Below, in pieces: positions 1 through 10,350 of a stretch of 64,000 nt of DNA. The stretch's first letter is position 1; each line of letters begins with the position of its first letter. Where the stretch lies: contig RHPI01001715.1 in NCBI GenBank assembly GCA_009103225.1, positions 540,312 through 604,311 on the forward strand, written 5' to 3'. Both the position numbers and the translations under genes were made by a program. The notes beneath the pieces were generated by a model. That model searched no databases. It saw nothing but the letters and a program-made list of their open reading frames with translations, and was not told the DNA's origin. The DNA comes from Chlorokybus atmophyticus (lineage: Eukaryota; Streptophyta; Chlorokybophyceae; Chlorokybales; Chlorokybaceae).

Positions 1-72
<72 letters not shown>

Positions 73-77
73 TTTTA
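1..77. repeat. (AT)n / (ATGT)n microsatellite
   Basis: The window opens in an AT dinucleotide tract that changes to ATGT repeats by about position 50 and ends in a short T run. It is simple sequence and may continue beyond the window edge. Confidence 0.95.
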
Positions 78-699
78 CAACACTGCATGCTTTGCTGCAC
101 TTCAATATTTATTGCTTCCACAAGTAACAATTTGAGTAGGCGAACAATTTCTCAAGTACAATGTTATGTGAATATTATTACTTTACTGCCATAATAGCCT
201 TCATAAATCAATGATTATTCGTATGCTTGGCCAACACAAGCAGAATGACAAATTATGCGTAAAGCGGGCTTAACAACTGTAATCGTTAATTAGTCGTCTA
301 TGCACATTATTGTTAATAACGATATGAAGTCACTTTATATGATTATCGGATAATCAATGTCTACAAGATAACATTTAAATTTATGTTACGTATATATAGT
401 ACGAATATCTCCACTTCGCTTTGCACATCATTGAAAAACAGACATGCGCAGCCACTTGTGCAAAAGTACAACAAAATCACTAGCACAAGAAATTCTTTGA
501 AAGGAGGTCATTTACATTGAAACATGCCTTATATTATTTTCCAACGAAGATAATAGCATGTTCGTAGTTATCAACCACAAGCATCAATTGCAATAGTTTC
601 AATAAACATTGAAAAGATGTTAATGCATGCACAAGCATACATAGCAGCTTTAATCTCATCGACCATCGCATGGTGGGATATCGTTATTATTCATTCAGA

Positions 700-746
700 G
701 TGCCCCCCTGATATAGAATTACCCCACTATATTTCAAGGGGGGCAC
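700..746. repeat. G/C-run fold-back (MITE-like unit)
   Basis: GTGCCCCCC at 700-708 is matched by its perfect inverse GGGGGGCAC at 738-746, with a 29-nt AT-rich loop. Related C-run and G-run blocks recur near 783, 929 and 969-1010, so the 690-1010 stretch looks like several diverged copies of one small fold-back unit. There is no target-site evidence, so the mobile origin is inferred. Confidence 0.5.
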
Positions 747-1806
747 ACTATTAGGCTGTACTATGCCTCTTTCTCGTATATAATGCCCCCCTACTATAGG
801 ATTACACAAGAACTACAGTGAGTTACCGTTTTGTTACATGTTCAACAACAATAACAAGTTGTTGCGCTAAATACGGCCACATACAGTCAGTCAGCATGAT
901 TTGGAAGTAATACAATGCCCCTTTCGAATAGAGTGCCCCCCCACATACAACTAATCTCAATGAATTGGGAGGGGGGAGGGGGTGGGCAGTATGTTGGAAG
1001 GGGGCACTGTGAACGAGTAAATACGGTATGTATGGCGAGCAATGTAATCTTACAACAGTATTGCACAATCTTGCGCAAAATCCTTAGCATTCTATCCACA
1101 AGTGCACGTAATACATTCTGTGTCTCTCGCCCTCTTCCTCTCTCTCTCTGCAAGTATTCAACATGTGATAATGCATACATAGCGCATAGCATGTCGCTGA
1201 CATATGATTGGCATATGTTGTATGTCAGCTCAAAAACATTAATGGCATTATGTAATTTTTGGATATTAATATTAGTATTGGCGTTCAATGCACATATCAA
1301 AGTCGTAAGCGCTGATAGTTTTGGCCAAACACAGCAGTAGAGTAAAAAGGGGACACGTATTTCATGACAAAGGCCATATCGGAGTTACACATTCAGCTTT
1401 TATCATGCAACTCACGCAGTTCTCAGCGCTGGACATGTTGATGACAAATCGATACGTATGAATTTTTTTCATTTGTGATGTTTTGTAAGAATGAGATCGG
1501 ATACACGTGAAAGACAATGTCGTTTGCGAAAACCACTCAACATAAGTTAAGCAACACACATGGTAATGGCAGCGATATGCTATGCTATGAAAGAGACGCT
1601 GTGAATAAGCGCGCATTATAATATTATGTCAAAAATGACATTCAGTCCATTTGGCATTTTGTCCACGAATATGATAATCTTATTGACTAGGGTTGCAGGC
1701 TTGATTGTAAACCACAGTGGCAGTTGATGCAAAAGCCGATTTTCCGCATATTAGCCGCAGCCATGGTAAGCATTGTTTTCTTTAACGCTAAAACGGTTAA
1801 TGTAGA

Positions 1807-1837
1807 TACTTCAGCACTTATCATAAGTGCTGAAGTA
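1807..1837. repeat. 31-bp palindrome
   Basis: Two perfect 14-nt arms (TACTTCAGCACTTA and its complement) flank a 3-nt TCA loop. It would fold into a strong hairpin. It lies about 50 bp from the tRNA-like half at 1866-1895, and no gene is nearby. Confidence 0.85.
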
Positions 1838-1865
1838 GTACTGTATAAAAAAATAATAATTATAA

Positions 1866-1895
1866 TGTCGGCGTCTTAACCACTGGGCTACGGCA
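1866..1895 (-). repeat. tRNA-like 5' half (possible SINE head)
   Basis: The minus strand reads GTAGCCCAGTGGTTAAGACG and resembles the D-arm and A-box of a nuclear tRNA. No matching TTCGA B-box follows within about 100 nt; an AT-rich stretch and the palindrome at 1807 follow instead. It could be the head of a tRNA-derived SINE or a tRNA fragment. Confidence 0.4.
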
Positions 1896-3445
1896 GCAAA
1901 AGTCGGTGCCATAGGAGGAGGCATGTGCCATTTAACCACCTCCCATAACCACGGTATGACACCTTAAAAGGACTTTTTCAAAAGAGTTCTTTTAATCTGC
2001 TTCAACCATTGCCATGCATCGCACGAGTTGAAATAAATGTCACATAGCGTGATGATTACCAACGAGGTAGTACTTAACTCGCACGATGGTGTAAGCCAGA
2101 TACTGTGCTCGAAGCTTACCGCTTTTATCTCACATCTTGTTTAATTAGGGTGGCAGTTTACGAGTAGGCGGCATTGAATTGTCACACATCGTCTGATGAT
2201 GCGAGTCGCTATCTTCAGTCAAAAAGTCGATTGGGTCTTGAACCAGGGTTTAAGTATAGTGCATCAATGGTTTGTACACTTCTCCATGATATTGAGTATC
2301 ATTATACTATGGTTGAACCGCACTCTCATCTTTTCTTGCATATGCTTTTTATGCACACGCGCAAGAAAAATGCTTGCGCGTTTGTGACACATGCACAAAC
2401 ACACACACGCACAAGGCAGCTAGCAGATAACAGATGGGCGGGAGGACCTATAAAGGCATTGACAATGCTTGCTAAGATGTGTGCTCGTAGCTAAGTGCAT
2501 GAGCGGTTGAGGCCGAAGGGGCAGTGCAAAAAACAGCGAGCCAGCAAACAGCAGCAGACCCGAACAACAAGGTGGTGCATATGCAGTTCAACTATAATAT
2601 GCTGAATGAGCTGAACACACTACTTCTCAAGAAGGGTGCCAATCAGATGTTTACTACTTAGTGAATCACATCATGTATATTGTGCTTATAAATTGATCAC
2701 ATGGTAAGCTTGAGTTATTGCATGAATGATTTTGCAATGCTTGTGCTAAGGCGTTGGTAGCCTTTACTCACAACATATTGAGATTTCGTGTGGAATATCT
2801 CTATGGTCGAGTTTTTGCACGAGTATATCGTGCAATGTCATTTCACAAATAACACTCAACTTGAGTGACTCAAGTAACATTGAACGTGCACAGCGCTACA
2901 ATTCATGGTGCCATGTTGTCATGAGTGTGTCACGTGAGCGAGCAATGCTGCGTACGCCCTGCATCTCTGAACGTAAGGAAGCCAAGACAAGGCATCGGCA
3001 GAACGTTTGTCACAAATACGGGTAGGAGCTAACAACACCTCTGACTTAGGGGCCTTGAGGGCAAATGCTTTGACTCAAAGCGTTGCAGCGATACTGTCAC
3101 AGTTCGGTCGTTTAGTCATTAAACGAGCTTTGCATGTTTTGTTGAGTAGACTGCAAATGCACATTATTATGTACCCGAAGGTGTTGTCAAGTGACGCCAT
3201 CCGATACACGCTTTCGTATCCTTGTAATACGACCGTAACGCGGACAATTGCAGTTCCCCCTCATTTATAAGTTTTCAATTTTATAGAAGAACGTTAAATC
3301 TGGTTTTAAATTCAATCCATGTTCTTTTTTGTGTGTAAAGACCCATATACATTCTTAGTTAAATAAAAGAATGTTGGAACATCCTTTTATAAACTCTTTG
3401 TAACCCCTGTGGCGGGTTTGAAAATAATAAAAAAAAAAGTCAAAA

Positions 3446-3696
3446 GTCAGTGTTTCAATAGATAATGTGTCTAAAAGATTTAATAGCTTTCAAGCTTTGC
3501 AACATGTTAATTTACAATTAAAGAGTGGTTCTTTAACGGCTTTAATTGGTCCATTCTGGGTCCAAAAAATCAATCCTATTACATACAGTTGCGGGATTGA
3601 AAACTCCTGATATCGGAAAAACATGGTAATTCACAAAAAATGCAAGTAATTATTTTATACAATGTCGAAATATTAGTTTTATATTTTAAAACTATG
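3446..3696 (+). pseudogene. cysA: cysA pseudogene, 5' part (sulfate ABC transporter ATPase)
   Basis: CysA is the ATP-binding subunit of the sulfate/thiosulfate importer, encoded in some green algal plastids. The translation starts with NVSKRFNSFQAL and SGSLTALIGP, the N-terminal strands and the beginning of Walker A. The GSGKST part of Walker A is destroyed by an indel. Reading continues in another frame with AGLKTPDIGKTW and NISFIF, followed by a TAA where the family has Gln (FQNYAL). No ATG is visible at the expected start. The copy is cut at 3696 by the retroelement and resumes at 7562. It is non-functional. Confidence 0.8.
3692..3696. repeat. Target-site duplication CTATG (left copy)
   Basis: CTATG lies immediately left of the 5' LTR. 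The identical CTATG at 7562-7566 lies immediately right of the 3' LTR. Five bases is the usual target duplication of Ty3/gypsy integrases. Confidence 0.9.
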
Positions 3697-4234
3697 TGTA
3701 ACGGGAGCAATAATAATAGGGGTATTATTGCTACTTAAATAACACATTTTGTATGAATAAGTATTTAAATAAGCTTATTTATACCTCTTTTCTACGGTTC
3801 CTTGCTTATTAAAGGCTATGATGCTTTATCATAGCTTAAATAAGTCCCAATGGGTGTAGAACCGCTCATTCAAGGCTATTTAATGTCACATTTGATATAA
3901 TGTGACATCATGTGACATCACTATCTCGTTAGGTACCTTACGATAGGTATCTTTGGATAGGTACCTTATCGATATGTACCTTATCTGAGCTGTGATTGGC
4001 TCACGCTAGATTTCCTAACTACCCTATCTGTAGGGTCGATGTCTAGTTGTGAGTTAATTATCGAAAGGTATATAGTTGATATACTCTTGATATAAAAGGT
4101 CACATCAATCTGATGTGGGGACTTTCATTTCTCTGCTCAGTGGCGGCCACGCCGTTGAAAGGCTTGTCATAGGCGGTGTGGGTGTTGGGGTAGAGGATTG
4201 AAGGGGCATCACCGGCGACGGTGGTGCTGTTATA
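3697..4234 (+). repeat. 5' LTR (538 bp)
   Basis: It begins TGTAACGGGAG and ends GTTATA, next to the primer-binding site at 4235. It is nearly identical to the 3' LTR but has a short duplicated ATGTGACATC segment and an extra stretch around 3905-3950. These few differences imply some time since insertion. Confidence 0.9.
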
Positions 4235-4247
4235 TTGGTATCGGAGC
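4235..4247 (+). other. Primer-binding site
   Basis: TTGGTATCGGAGC directly abuts the 5' LTR. It differs at one base from the TGGTATCAGAGC site complementary to initiator-Met tRNA used by many plant and algal LTR elements. A tRNA T-arm-like GGGTTCGATTCC follows at 4258. Confidence 0.8.
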
Positions 4248-4617
4248 TTGCGACCCGGGTTCGATTCCTGCCTTGCACACGAATTCCGCGGTCGCTGTTT
4301 CTCGATCCAATAACATCGTAAATGGTCACTTTATATGTGCCATCATCGATGGGTCGCGACTTGCCTAATGGCAGTCGCGCCGAACTGACCAGTTCAGTCG
4401 GCGCGGCAGGGCGCGACCTGCCTATCGCGGCGACGCGACCTGTGGGGCCGGCAGCGGAGCGCTATGCGCGCGTTGACCGGTATGGGCCTAAATTATTAGC
4501 CGGTCCTTAGGTGGTGGGGCCGGTGACCGACCCTAAATCAGACCCCTGGGAAGAAAATTCCCCAGCTGATGAGAGCGCCAGCTGCCGAGGACGTCAGCGT
4601 TCTTAAGTGGGGGGAAA
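4248..4617 (+). other. Short GC-rich internal leader, no gag
   Basis: About 370 bp between the first primer-binding site and a polypurine-like tract (AAGTGGGGGGAAA, 4605-4617). The largest frame, 4322-4510, encodes 62 residues rich in Arg, Ala and Pro with no gag or protease motif. Its GC content is much higher than the surrounding element. Confidence 0.55.
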
Positions 4618-4696
4618 TGTAACGGGAAGGTACATTAAATTACCACAAATCGACCATAAAAGCACCAAGTCTTTTGTGGTCGAGTGGGCTGTGACA
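4618..4696 (+). repeat. Internal 79-bp LTR-like unit
   Basis: It starts TGTAACGGGAAGG, like the element's own LTRs, and ends GTGACA. A G-rich polypurine-like tract precedes it, and TTGGTATCGGAG, the same primer-binding sequence as at 4235, follows it. The order polypurine tract, LTR-like unit, primer site is that of a real LTR junction, so the element seems built from two elements joined at an LTR. Confidence 0.6.
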
Positions 4697-6902
4697 TTGG
4701 TATCGGAGAATTGGTTCTAGCTAAGTTACACGAACACAAATTCTATGCCAACCTGTCCAAATGCAACTTTTCAAAGGATGAACTACCCTTTTTAGGGCAT
4801 GTGATTGGTAAAGAAGGATTGAAACCAGATCCTCAAAAGGTGTGTGCGGTAAAGGATTGGCCACCACCTAAGGATGTACATCAGTTACGTGATTTCTTGG
4901 GGCTAGCCAATTATTTCCGCAAGTCCATGCGAGCATATTCTGGCATGGCAAACCCTTTAACATCTTTACTAAGAAAAGATGTTAAACTTGTGTGGACGGA
5001 GGCACACGAGGTTGCTTTTACACGCATTAAAGATGCATTAACACAAGCCCCTGTGTTAGCCTTCCCCGACCACACCAAGCCTTTTGTGGTGATCAGTGAT
5101 GCTTCCACCATTGGGTGTGGGGCAGTCCTTCTACAAGATGACAGACCATGTGCATATGAAAGCAGAAAGTTCATTCCTGCTGAACGTAATTACACAACCA
5201 CTGAGCAGGAATTGCTCGGGGTGGTGCACGCGCTGCGCACATGGCGTTGCTACTTGGAAGGGGTGGAGTTTTCAGTGATTACTGATCACAACCCGCTCAC
5301 ATTCTTTCATACGCAACAAAATCTGTCGAGGCGGCAAGCTAGGTGGAATGAATTCATTTCTCGTTTCACTTTCACTTGGCAATAGCGTCCGGGTCGCACC
5401 AATGTGGCGGATCCACTAAGTCGCAGCCCTGCTCTTTTGGCACTTACTCTCGAAGTACGCGTAATGTACAACAACCTGAAGATCCTTTCTTAAAGGAAGT
5501 GTCCACAGGTTATAACTCAGATGATTGGTTTAGCAGTCAAACCAACTTGCAACAGCTTACTGCTGTTAGCAATCTGTGGTATAAAGGGGAGCAGTTGGCA
5601 ATTCCCAACTCGGGCGACTTGCGTAAGCAATGCTTACATTCAGTGCATGACCCGCCGCATGCTGGGCATTTGGGGAAACACGAAACACTCAAATCTGCGC
5701 AACAGGTATACTGGTGGCCGTCAATGTCAGCTGACGTGGATCAATATGTTCGCACATGTGACGTGTGTCAACGTAATAAGCCACTACGACAAAAACAAGC
5801 GGGATTGCTTAAACCATTGGCAATTTCAGAACAACAGTGGGATAGTGTCAGTATGGATTTGATTACTGACCTACCTGAAACAGCAGCTAAATACAATGCT
5901 ATTGTGGTTTTTGTCGACCGTTTGACTAAAATGGTGCATTTTGCCCCGTGTTGCACAACTGTAAGTGCACGGAACTTGGCACACTTATTTGTGTCCACGG
6001 TCTTTCGCGTTCACGGTATACCGCGTGAACTTATCACAGATCGTGATCCTCGGTTTGTCTCCAAGTTTTGCCGAGAAGTCTGTGAATTGTTGGGGGTAAA
6101 ACAAAACATGTCGACTGCTTTCCACCCGCAAACGGACGGTCAAACTGAGCGAGAAAATCCAATACTGGAAGAAATGCTTCGCCACTATGTGGCTCCTAAT
6201 CATGCTGATTGGGACAGGTACTTGCCAATGGCAGAGTTCGCTGTGAACAACGCGTGGCAAGAAAGTGTAAAGGAAACCCCATCTTTCTTAAATTATGGGA
6301 TTCGCCCGAACACACCAGCGTCATTGCGTGTACCTCGCAATGCTCTGACTGTACCAGCGGCAAAGGAATTTGCCACTAGTATGCAAGAAAATTTGGCTCG
6401 AGCCAAGCTGTGTCTGTCAGAAGCACAGGACAGGCAAAAAGCTTATGCTGATACACATCGAACAATGGCCACATTCAATGTCGATGATAAAGTTTTGCTT
6501 AACGCAAAGAACATAACCATCAAAGGTACGGGTGCTCGCAAGTTGCTGCCCCGATGGTTAGGTCCATTCTCTATCACTGATAGAGTTGGTACGCACGCTT
6601 ATCGACTGCAATTGCCCCCAAGTGTGCGTATACACAACGTGTTCCATGTAAACTTGTTGAAACCTTACCGCTCAGACGGTTGAACACAGCCTCCACCACC
6701 GCCAGTTGAGGTGGACAGCGAGCTCGAATACGAGGTGGAAGCTATATTAAACCATAAGCTAAATACTCGAGGACGCGCAACTCGCTATTTGGTGAAATGG
6801 AAAGGGTATGGCCCGGAACATAACAGTTGGGAGCCCGACAGGCATCTTACGCACTGCCGCGAGTTGCTTCGAGCTTATTGGGATTCATGTCCTGTCCCAT
6901 AA
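4684..6902 (+). pseudogene. Broken pol: RT end, RNase H, integrase, chromodomain
   Basis: The frame opens in the thumb/connection part of reverse transcriptase (FLGHVIGKEGLKP at about 4792); the catalytic palm is absent. RNase H follows with its acidic residues in SDASTIGCGAVL, TEQELLG and TDHNPL. A TAG at 5383 replaces the usual Tyr before RPGRTNVADPLS, and a frameshift near 5460 moves into the integrase frame. Integrase has the HHCC finger (HAGHLG, CDVCQRNK) and D,D,E residues (DLITDL, TDRDPRF, GQTEREN). A TGA at 6681 separates it, in the same frame, from a chromodomain ([18 protein letters not shown]) ending at 6902. Chromodomains direct chromovirus integration to marked chromatin. Confidence 0.93.
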
Positions 6903-7049
6903 ACTGTGGGCTTGGTTTTATGACAGACTGGCAGTGCAGTTTCATTACCACCCTGTCATTTCCTGCTATCTCACTGGTTACAATTACTCGGAATCAAGCC
7001 TGATCAACTTCAGTTCAACGAGGACGTTGAAAACCTAAGTGGGGGGGAA

Positions 7050-7561
7050 TGTAACGGGAGCAATAATAATAGGGGTATTATTGCTACCTAAATAACACAT
7101 TTTGTATGAATAAGTATTTAAATATGCTTATTTATACCTTTTTTCTACGGTTCCTCGCTTATTAAAGGCTATGATGCTTTATCATAGCTTAAATAAGTCC
7201 CAATGGGTGTAGAACCGCTTATTCAAGCCTATTTAATGTCACATTTGATATAATGTGATCACTATCTCGTTAGGTATCTTTGGATAGGTACATTATCGAT
7301 ATGTACCTTATCTGAGCTGTGATTGGCTCACGTTAGATTTCCTAACTACCATATCTGTAGGGTCGATGTCTAGTTGTGAGTTAATTATCGAAAGGTATAT
7401 AGTTGATATACTCTTGATATAAAAGGTCACATCAATCTGATGTGGGGACTTTCATTTCTCTGCTCAGTGGCGGCCACGCCGTTGAAAGGCTTGTCATAGG
7501 CGGTGTGGGTGTTAGGGTAGAGGATTGAAGGGGCATCATCGGCGACGGTGGTGCTGTTACA
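7050..7561 (+). repeat. 3' LTR (512 bp)
   Basis: It begins TGTAACGGGAG after a polypurine tract and ends GTTACA. It matches the 5' LTR over its length apart from two short deletions around 7255-7280 and scattered substitutions. Confidence 0.92.
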
Positions 7562-7706
7562 CTATGCCTTGGTTAAACATATCGCAGTGTATCAAAATGT
7601 TTCTTTTAGCCTTGAAGCTCGTGGTCTCGCAGGTGTACCCAAAAAGGTCAAGAAAAATTTAAAATTGATTCAACTTAAAAAACCTGAACATCGATATCAA
7701 AACATT
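7562..7706 (+). pseudogene. cysA: cysA pseudogene, 3' part
   Basis: It continues cysA after the retroelement, with the CTATG target duplication as its first five bases. The frame reads NYALVKHIAVYQNVSFSLE, the Q-loop region of an ABC ATPase (FQNYALF.H.TV). It then reads ELIQL-type sequence and HRYQ, where the family has RYP.QLSGGQ. The signature motif, Walker B and the rest are missing because the sequence changes at about 7706 into ndhK. Confidence 0.8.
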
Positions 7707-7850
7707 GGAAGAATGTTTAGTACGGATTCTTAAATTACTATAAGAGGCGTCGATAAACTATTACATGTAGATGTTTATTTACCAGGATGCCCCCCTGAAT
7801 CCGAAGCAATCATAGATGCGGTCATCAAGCTTCGCAAAAAACTAGCATAA
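7707..7850 (+). pseudogene. ndhK: ndhK 3' fragment (plastid NDH subunit K)
   Basis: NdhK is a subunit of the plastid NAD(P)H dehydrogenase-like complex. About 47 codons remain: GRMFSTDS, a TAA where the family has Tyr, then [19 protein letters not shown] and a C-terminal [13 protein letters not shown] with a natural stop at 7848. [10 protein letters not shown] includes the Cys that binds an Fe-S cluster in the intact protein. The fragment is fused directly to the cysA piece. Confidence 0.85.
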
Positions 7851-8081
7851 GATTATTTTGTAGAACGAAACAATTTTTAACAAATTCATCGTTATTACAG
7901 CATTTCTCACAAATTTAGTCTTCTTTATCTGTTCATACAGGCAAATATTTACAAGTTGCGTGGCTCTTAAAGTTATGAGCTGTTGCTATACTGAACAAAT
8001 GCGACGAGTGGTTGGGTCTTAAGGTAAGCCCTGGCTAAATTTTGGCAACAAATTTTGTTACCATAGTCTTTGTCCTCCCAA

Positions 8082-8410
8082 CCCTTCCCCTACTACAATG
8101 ATTCTAGCTAGGAAGAATGCCCATGTTGTGGCAATCCCACCCACAAGGTAATGAGCAATTCCTACAGTACGACCTTGGATAATACTTAAGGCTCGCGGAT
8201 GAATTGCAGGTGCGACTTTTCATGTGTTATGAGCTCATTCAATTGACTCAATTAGATCTTGTTAATAACCACGTCTGCTAAATAGGAACATTAGACTGAA
8301 AGCCCAAACAAAATGAGCTCTCAAGAACATAAGCCCATAAGCAGATAAAGCGGAGCCGTAAAATCGAATAACCTGAGATGCTTGAGCCCATAACGTTGCC
8401 CTGGTTAAAC
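8082..8410 (-). pseudogene. psaA: psaA 3' fragment (photosystem I core A1)
   Basis: The minus strand encodes the last ~105 residues of Psa[33 protein letters not shown], then [17 protein letters not shown] and [14 protein letters not shown]. Full PsaA is about 750 residues. Conserved Trp codons have become stops (RRGY* for RGYW; SIE*AH for SIVWAH) and a third stop lies before KVAP. The natural stop is lost, so the frame runs on to 8058. The changes are mostly G-to-A on the coding strand, as expected for decay of methylated DNA. Confidence 0.9.
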
Positions 8411-9227
8411 CAAGTTACGGTAATTAAAAGTAAGCTCATTGTTTTCAAAACCAAGACGTAATGGTGTATAAATCCATTCATTGATACTTTTTCTTTAAAC
8501 CCTTTCTTCTTTATTTTGTAGAACTTTTCGTTGTGAAGGATGTTTTTAACCCTTTCAAACCCTTTCAAATTATTTTTATTTATTAAACTAAAGGTCTTTT
8601 CTCCCCTTTTTTCGAATTTCGAAAAAGGTCTGATACTCATAAAAGACCTAAATCTTCACCATGTATATCGAATTTATTCTGTAGTTGTAATAAACGTACT
8701 GAAGAAAATCCTGATTATATCTTTCAATGGATTGTGTTTGCTGATATTTTGTTTGATTTTAAATCAAATAAAAAAGCTTGTTAAAAAGATGCTTACAAGA
8801 ACTTGCGATTCTTACAAAGGAGTTCGGTCTGTAAAGTGCTTGAATGGTAATTGTAGCTTGTCACTATTCTTCATCTTGTTTGTCTTTGAATCAGCTCCAT
8901 ATCTTAAAAAATTGAATCCAAGCGGGGTTTTAAAAAAGATTATAATAGAAAATATATTAACAATCACCTTTTCGTTTATGTTATAAAGTCTGCTCAATAC
9001 CGACTTGGAAAAACAAGGGCGGTATTGTAAAAATTGTGTCCTTTCCTCGTTTAACAAGTTTTTACATTGAAATTCTTTTTGTGCATATGTTTTCCAGTTC
9101 TTAATGCTTACAAAAAGAAAATAGCAATTAATGTATCATAACTCAAACATTAAGTAAGTTACTAATACAACAGATAACCCACATCTGACTGGACACTAGT
9201 AAGCTTTGACGTAATTGATTGTTTATG
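8411..9227. other. AT-rich plastid-like spacer, no identified gene
   Basis: A 148-codon frame (8540-8986, +) rich in Phe, Leu, Ile and Lys lies here. It matches no plastid protein I know, and its composition is what random AT-rich DNA gives. I do not call it a gene. Confidence 0.5.
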
Positions 9228-9277
9228 TGTACAACGGATTAGCAATCAGCCGCTTTCGACCACTCAGCCACATCTCC
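9228..9277 (-). pseudogene. trnS-GCU: Truncated tRNA-Ser(GCU), 5' half
   Basis: The minus strand begins GGAGATGTGGCTGAGTGGTC, as in organellar/bacterial tRNA-Ser. It continues through a D-arm and an anticodon loop with GCT (ATTGCTAATC). After the start of the variable arm it loses homology, with no TTCGAATCC T-arm or 3' acceptor strand. It is a plastid tRNA remnant. Confidence 0.75.
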
Positions 9278-10350
9278 AATACAAAATGATATTTGCACTC
9301 TATCATAATCAAATCAAAAAAGTCTAAACATAAATAAAACATTTAACTTCATATACCAAACAGAGTTTAATGGACCTTTATAATTTTATATTTTTATTTT
9401 ATCTTTTGCGGCTTATTTAATTTATTTAATCTTTTTCGATGAGCCCACATGTGGCTCATCTCAAAAATCTTTCAATGAGGTAAGCAGCAGTTTTTGATTA
9501 TTTGATTTATTTATAAATGATATTTAAAAAAAACGCTAAGATATGCTTGAAAAAGAGATGTTTAAGAAATATCACATAAAATTGAGGATTATTTAATTAA
9601 GCTAGCATGTTGGATGTATACGGGACGCTTATATTGGTACTTTGCGCGTAGCTAGTTTTTTTAGGAGATGTACATGCAATAATGCATGCTCCTTTACGAG
9701 ATAATTAATTTGTAATGTGTTCAATGTCAGAAAGAGAAAGGGATTTTACTCCAGTTACTGCAAGCATTGTTTATATGATTTTGTTTTTTAATTCGCTTGT
9801 GATGAAAAACCTTGCGGTTGTTTTCTTTTGTTATAGGCTGCTATCTTGAAGTATATAATCTTTCAATTATAAGATAGGATCCTATCTTATAATTAAAACA
9901 TAAACAGCCGCATATCTTTTGTGTAGCATATTACAGCAATTATTCTAATTCCCTAGACTAAAAATCAAATGTTCAACCTAGGAAGCCTCTGTTTAAAAGG
10001 AGTAACAACCCATGCGACTCATAAAAGTAAGTGGTTAAGAATGCATGTATTGATTACCAGCTGCATCACGTAAAACCTAATCTTTTTTTAAAGGAAAGGT
10101 TTATTGATTCATCCGATATTTAAGATTACCAATTACAGCCACAACTGTAGCATTGCATTTGAAAATTATAGTTAGACTTTAGCTTTGAAGCCACAGCAGC
10201 GTCAACTCCTCTACCCTTTTTATCAAAATCCAAATCTTTCGGTCGAATAATGAAGCAAACGTATGCAGCTGGTCTTGCTTGCATAGTTAGGAATTTGATG
10301 TATAGTTTTATTAAAACGATTGAATCTGCTTATAAGGAGTGTAGCAAGAA
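9278..10350. other. AT-rich plastid-like spacer with two hairpins
   Basis: No gene recognised. It contains a hairpin at 9438-9460 (GATGAGCC paired with GGCTCATC) and a perfect 30-bp palindrome at 9865-9894. Such stem-loops are common 3' processing or termination signals between plastid genes. Confidence 0.6.
9865..9894. repeat. Perfect 30-bp palindrome
   Basis: AATTATAAGATAGGA is followed immediately by its exact complement, with no loop. In a plastid setting it would be a 3'-end stem-loop. Its perfection in otherwise decayed sequence is notable. Confidence 0.9.

Larger units (their letters stand above)
78..3255. other. AT-rich intergenic stretch, no supported gene
   Basis: About 3.2 kb in which reading frames are short and match no family I recognise. 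It holds the fold-back near 700, the palindrome at 1807 and the tRNA-like half near 1890, listed separately. The base composition becomes more AT-rich near 3255, where plastid-like sequence starts. Some of this block may be decayed repeat. Confidence 0.6.
3697..7561 (+). mobile_element. Ty3/gypsy chromovirus, deleted and degenerate
   Basis: A 3865-bp LTR retrotransposon bounded by TGTAAC...GTTACA LTRs and a CTATG target duplication. A primer-binding site (TTGGTATCGGAGC, close to the initiator-Met tRNA type) follows the 5' LTR at 4235, and a G-rich polypurine tract (about 7036-7049) precedes the 3' LTR. The coding region keeps the end of reverse transcriptase, RNase H, integrase and a chromodomain. 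Gag, protease and most of reverse transcriptase are missing, and the remaining frame is broken three times. An additional LTR-like unit lies inside at 4618-4696. The element could only be mobilised in trans. Confidence 0.93.

Noticed and set aside
8540-8986. 148-codon plus-strand frame in the plastid-like block
   Set aside because: Composition (Phe, Leu, Ile, Lys) is what AT-rich non-coding DNA gives. No plastid motif, and neighbouring genes are broken.
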